A stretch of 64,000 nt of DNA, taken from Diplonema japonicum. Its lineage: Eukaryota; Euglenozoa; Diplonemea; Diplonemida; Diplonemidae. Position numbers and translations under genes: made by a program. The notes below the pieces were generated by a model that had not been told where the DNA came from, did no database searches, and worked only from the letters and a program-made list of their open reading frames with translations. Within the stretch, counting starts at the first letter, position 1; each line of letters starts with the position of its first letter. Below are positions 60,976 through 64,000 of the stretch, piece after piece. Location: positions 296,238 through 360,237 of the forward strand of contig OZ025701.1 in the NCBI GenBank assembly GCA_964019335.1. Direction: 5' to 3'.

Positions 60976-62937
60976 TCAAACAGCGTCTAGTAAGTTGAGT
61001 TCCTTCTTGCGGGTTTCTTTGCGGTGAGTAGGCCACAGTTTGTAGCGGTCCTTTTCAGTGCCGAAGAGCTCTTTGAACTCCTCATCGGGGATGTAGAGCT
61101 CGCGCATGGCGACGTTGATGAGCGTGGCGTCGAGACTGGTGTCCGGGAGGACGAGCTCTGCGTAGGGGAACCTTCGCACGATGATCCCCTTCATCTCGTC
61201 GTTGAAGGCCTTAGTTGCGTATTCTTCTTTCATGCTCTGCTTCAGGACATGCAGCTCAGCTCCGTACTCCTCTTGGACCCCTTCCCGCACGGTGAGTTCT
61301 TCATTACCGAAGACGGCACGAGTACGTTCTTGCACCATGAGCATCAGTTGTGTGACGCAGGCGAGCTCCTCCGGCTTGATAACAGCGTGCTTGTTCAGCA
61401 AGTCGTGGATGGTGTCCCCAGCTTGGGTCTTCCTCCGCAGTGTTTCTGAGCGTAGCCCCTTCCCATTTAGCAGCGTTCTCATCACCGCCTCTCTTGGGTT
61501 GCACGCGGCCAGGTGCAGCGGGCTGTAGGCTTCGCTGTCCAACACATTCACATCAGGCTCGTGTTTAAGGAGGTGGATAATACTCTCTAAGCTGTCGCTC
61601 ATGCACGCCGCATGCAGCGGTGTCATATTACTGTGCTCCGTCGTGTCGGTCACTTGTGCAGGGTGTTGCTCTAAGATGGCCGCTAGCGCTTCGATTTGGC
61701 CCTGTGCAGCAGCAATATGAACAGCTTTGTAGTTGCTCATAGACACGGGCAGGTTCACATCGCATCCCAGACGCAGCAGCGTTTTCACGGACTCGGCTCT
61801 GCCCAGTTCACACGCACAGTGCAATGGGGTATGGCCCTCTGCGTCGCGGGGGTTCAGGTCATGTCGGCAGAACTCCTCCAGCAGCACGTGGTGTCCCTGC
61901 AATGCCGCCATGTGCAAAGGTGTTTTCCCATGCATATCAGGGTCATTTTGAGCGCCCTTGCCCAGCAGCATTTTCACTAGCTTTAAGTGCCCATTACTTG
62001 TTGCTTCGTGCAGGACGGTTCTCCCTTCGCTGTCTTTGCGTGTTAACAGGTCTTCGTCAGCCGTGATCAATATCTCGACGCACCGCACGTGGCCGTTAGT
62101 GGCAGCAGCGTGTGCTGGTGTCTTGCCCTGTGCAGTCTGCATGCTGAGCTCTTGTTCGTCTTTCATCACCTGGACGAGAGCGTTGATGACGGCAGCAGAC
62201 CCTGACAACGCTGCTGCGTAGAGTGGTGTCTCTCTTTTATTGTTGGGGAGGGGTGTAACACCAGCTTCTAAAAGTTGCGTGATGCACTGTGTGTGGTTGT
62301 TGGTGCAGGCGAAGTGGAGTGCGGTGTCTCCGGTGTTAGTTTTAATGTGGCAGTTTGCACCTTTGCTGCGCAGGTATTGCAACACCCCATCATTCCCAGC
62401 CCACGCCGTGTGACACACAGCTGTCCATCCGTCAGCGTCCACGACGTTGCAGTCCGCGCCATTATCCGTTAGGAGCTTAACTATATCGTCTGGGCCACTC
62501 AGTCTGCACGCGGCCATGAGGGGTGTCCTGCCATATGAGTCCTTCTCGTTGATGTCTCGCAAGTCGCGTTCCAGCACCAGTTGTACTGCGGTGGCGCTCT
62601 TCGCAACGGCGGCGTGAAAGGAGAACGCCGATAACGTCTTCACCACGTTTTCCCCCATTGCCCTTTTGCAGGCGTCGCCGATGAACACCTGCAACCCGTC
62701 ATCACAGTCCTCCCCCTGCTGCACGGTGTTGCACAGACACACCCTGTCGTCAAGCACCTCGAACACGTTACAAGCGTCTTCGAAAAACCCCGCCAAGGTA
62801 TCATGCCCTGTGGCGTACCTTTCTTTGAAGCCCTGACCGAACGACTCTTCCAGCACAGACACAGGCACGCCCCGCCGCCCGCTGTTAAGCTCCGCTAGCT
62901 TAACCGCCCGCTGTATCGTGACAGAAGCCCGATCCAT
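60976..62937 (-). CDS. Ankyrin-repeat protein with villin-headpiece-like C-terminus
   Basis: Single exon, 653 residues. The start MDRASVTIQRAVKLA is chosen because a CACTACAG acceptor lies just upstream (AG at 62945-62944). Residues ~20-65 (GVPVSVLEESFGQGFKERY, GHDTLAGFFEDACNVFEVL) look like a small winged-helix, possibly OST-HTH/LOTUS-like. From ~135 to ~495 there are about eleven ankyrin repeats (DSYGRTPLMAACRLS, TGDTALHFACTNNHTQCI, DSEGRTVLHEATSNGHLKLV, MHGKTPLHMAALQGHH, AEGHTPLHCACELGR). The last ~45 residues, MRELYIPDEEFKELFG through KKELNLL, resemble the villin headpiece (YL..EEF...FG..R..F..LP.WK...KK..L.LF), though the P.WK segment is altered. Headpieces bind F-actin, so a cytoskeletal adaptor is possible. 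Confidence 0.78.
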   Translation of the reverse strand: MDRASVTIQRAVKLAELNSGRRGVPVSVLEESFGQGFKERYATGHDTLAGFFEDACNVFEVLDDRVCLCNTVQQGEDCDDGLQVFIGDACKRAMGENVVKTLSAFSFHAAVAKSATAVQLVLERDLRDINEKDSYGRTPLMAACRLSGPDDIVKLLTDNGADCNVVDADGWTAVCHTAWAGNDGVLQYLRSKGANCHIKTNTGDTALHFACTNNHTQCITQLLEAGVTPLPNNKRETPLYAAALSGSAAVINALVQVMKDEQELSMQTAQGKTPAHAAATNGHVRCVEILITADEDLLTRKDSEGRTVLHEATSNGHLKLVKMLLGKGAQNDPDMHGKTPLHMAALQGHHVLLEEFCRHDLNPRDAEGHTPLHCACELGRAESVKTLLRLGCDVNLPVSMSNYKAVHIAAAQGQIEALAAILEQHPAQVTDTTEHSNMTPLHAACMSDSLESIIHLLKHEPDVNVLDSEAYSPLHLAACNPREAVMRTLLNGKGLRSETLRRKTQAGDTIHDLLNKHAVIKPEELACVTQLMLMVQERTRAVFGNEELTVREGVQEEYGAELHVLKQSMKEEYATKAFNDEMKGIIVRRFPYAELVLPDTSLDATLINVAMRELYIPDEEFKELFGTEKDRYKLWPTHRKETRKKELNLLDAV

Positions 62938-63131
62938 GTGTACCTGTAGTGTGGTGAAAAAAGCAGAATGCCGCAACTAAACTAAAGGAGAAGGAACCAA
63001 GAACAAGCAAGCACACTTAAACAGCTATTTGCTGTCCACGTTGGGAAAATACGCTTCACATCGGTGTGGTACACCGTGGGATTGTGGTTAGAGGAATCCG
63101 GTGTTGGTATCGTTGAGTGCGCTGGCAGCAT
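62938..63131 (-). promoter_or_regulatory. 194-nt intergenic region with likely trans-splice acceptor
   Basis: The minus strand shows a pyrimidine-rich stretch (CTTGGTTCCTTCTCCTTTAG, then TTCTGCTTTTTTCACCACACTACAG) ending 8 nt before the chosen ATG. Confidence 0.45.
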
Positions 63132-64000
63132 CTACTCTTCACCGAAGAGACTGCCGATGGCACGTTCGACGTTGCCGCGGTTGCGGTCCAATGCCCAGAT
63201 GCACTTCTCAGTTCCAAACTGGTCGACTAAGCCAAAGGCTTCCATGGATGGGAGGAGGTCGTGCCATTTTTCATTCTTCTTCAATTTGATCGAGTCGAAG
63301 ATGTTCTCCAGCGACAGGTACCTCCATGTCTTTGAAACGTTCTTGCAGCATCGCTTCAGTTGCTTCTCGGGCAGGAACTCGAAGATCCTTTTCAGCGGCT
63401 CGACACTGATCTTGAAACCAGTGTTGTAGTAGCTTTTCACGTCCGCTTCAAGAGGTGTCTTTTCCAAATGTTGCAGCTGGACCTTCAAGCGCTGCGCCTC
63501 GACGTAGTCCTCCCTGTCGACAGCAGACGTCTTGTCGTTCAGAAGCTTCTGGACAACTAGCTTCCTTTCCTCCTGGACATCAATCGTCGTTTCCCCGTTG
63601 CTGTTTGCGTACACGGGCACCCACTCACCGATCATCTCCTGCACGGTGGTCACGTCCTTGGCCTGCATGCACTTTTCAAGCGCTCCAACGTCGAGGTTCC
63701 CAACAAGCTTCGCCTGAACAGCCTTCTCGATCACAGAGGTCAGGGCACGGAGATGCGACTCGTCAATCTTGTCGGGGTGTGCGACGGGGGTGATTCCCAT
63801 GAAGGAGCGCACAGATGCCGCGATCAGGTGGAACACAAACTCATTACCCAGCGTCTTGAACGACGACACGATTTCAGCGATGCTCGCAAGCGGCACCCAC
63901 GTCGCCATCAGAAGCAACAACTCAGTGCCCAGCTCGTATTCCTTGCTCTCCGAGGACAACCTTCCTAGCAAGAAGTCGATTTTAGTAAGGTCTGGTCGGT
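63132..64000 (-). CDS. UVR / F-box-like / UBA-like protein, 5' end beyond window
   Basis: The frame is open from the right edge (the first visible residues read RPDLTKIDFLLGRLSSESKE) to a TAG at 63132, so the start lies outside. About 289 residues are visible. The first ~100 are helical. A UVR-motif-like segment follows (LLNDKTSAVDREDYVEAQRL, KVQLQHLEK), normally a coiled-coil interaction motif. Next is an F-box-like segment (PLKRIFEFLPEKQLKRCCKN, VSKTWRYLSLENIFDSI). The C-terminal ~35 residues (MEAFGLVDQFGTEKCIWALD, RNRGNVERAIGSLF) match a UBA domain. UBA plus F-box suggests a ubiquitin-linked adaptor, as inference only. Confidence 0.72.
   Translation of the reverse strand, partial: RPDLTKIDFLLGRLSSESKEYELGTELLLLMATWVPLASIAEIVSSFKTLGNEFVFHLIAASVRSFMGITPVAHPDKIDESHLRALTSVIEKAVQAKLVGNLDVGALEKCMQAKDVTTVQEMIGEWVPVYANSNGETTIDVQEERKLVVQKLLNDKTSAVDREDYVEAQRLKVQLQHLEKTPLEADVKSYYNTGFKISVEPLKRIFEFLPEKQLKRCCKNVSKTWRYLSLENIFDSIKLKKNEKWHDLLPSMEAFGLVDQFGTEKCIWALDRNRGNVERAIGSLFGEE

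Overview
The window is nuclear DNA of a protist. The most likely source is a euglenozoan, probably diplonemid-like; this is inference from layout, not a database match. Every host protein gene I can support lies on the minus strand across the whole 64 kb, so they are read right to left like a polycistronic array. The only coding-like stretches on the plus strand belong to transposable elements. Between about 58.2 and 63.2 kb genes are separated by only 56-194 nt, and a (pyrimidine)n-AG acceptor sits just upstream of the ATGs, which fits spliced-leader trans-splicing. Genes are GC-rich and clean. Spacers and introns are full of 10-39 nt homopolymer runs.

Cis-introns are frequent and very short (34-84 nt). 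They have GT-AG ends with a GTATG(C/G/A/T), GTATAC, GTGTG or GTTTG donor, and most carry a poly-A, poly-T, poly-G or poly-C run. Many gene models below were assembled by joining reading frames across such introns. Several pairs of long open frames are one gene.

Left part (1-33 kb): a secreted protein running off the left edge; a decayed piggyBac element; a 3CxxC zinc-finger gene and its broken tandem paralogue; a MAPEG membrane protein; mitochondrial stomatin-like protein 2; a uroporphyrinogen-III methyltransferase; a DHHC-type acyltransferase with a degenerate zinc domain; mitochondrial ribosomal protein bS16m; an ankyrin/F-box-like protein; a four-TM proline-repeat protein; nucleoporin Seh1; two neighbouring PDZ/coiled-coil scaffold genes; and a type I membrane protein whose intron has been invaded by a DDE transposon.

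Middle (33-47 kb): a transposon-rich spacer with foldbacks and MITE-like elements; a giant gene joining seven TM helices to about 50 TRAF-like zinc fingers and a PDZ; a 200 bp assembly gap; and a hAT element retaining only the N-terminal part of its transposase.

Right part (47-64 kb): a PP2C phosphatase; a sulfotransferase fused to a PAPS-type (SLC35B/UAA) transporter; a ~2,200-residue scaffold with a catalytically degenerate inositol-5-phosphatase-like domain; exocyst subunit Sec5; an ankyrin protein with a villin-headpiece-like end; and a UVR/F-box/UBA-like protein running off the right edge. The genes do not form one pathway, but membrane traffic, scaffolding and organelle housekeeping predominate. 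No tRNA, rRNA or CRISPR array was recognised.
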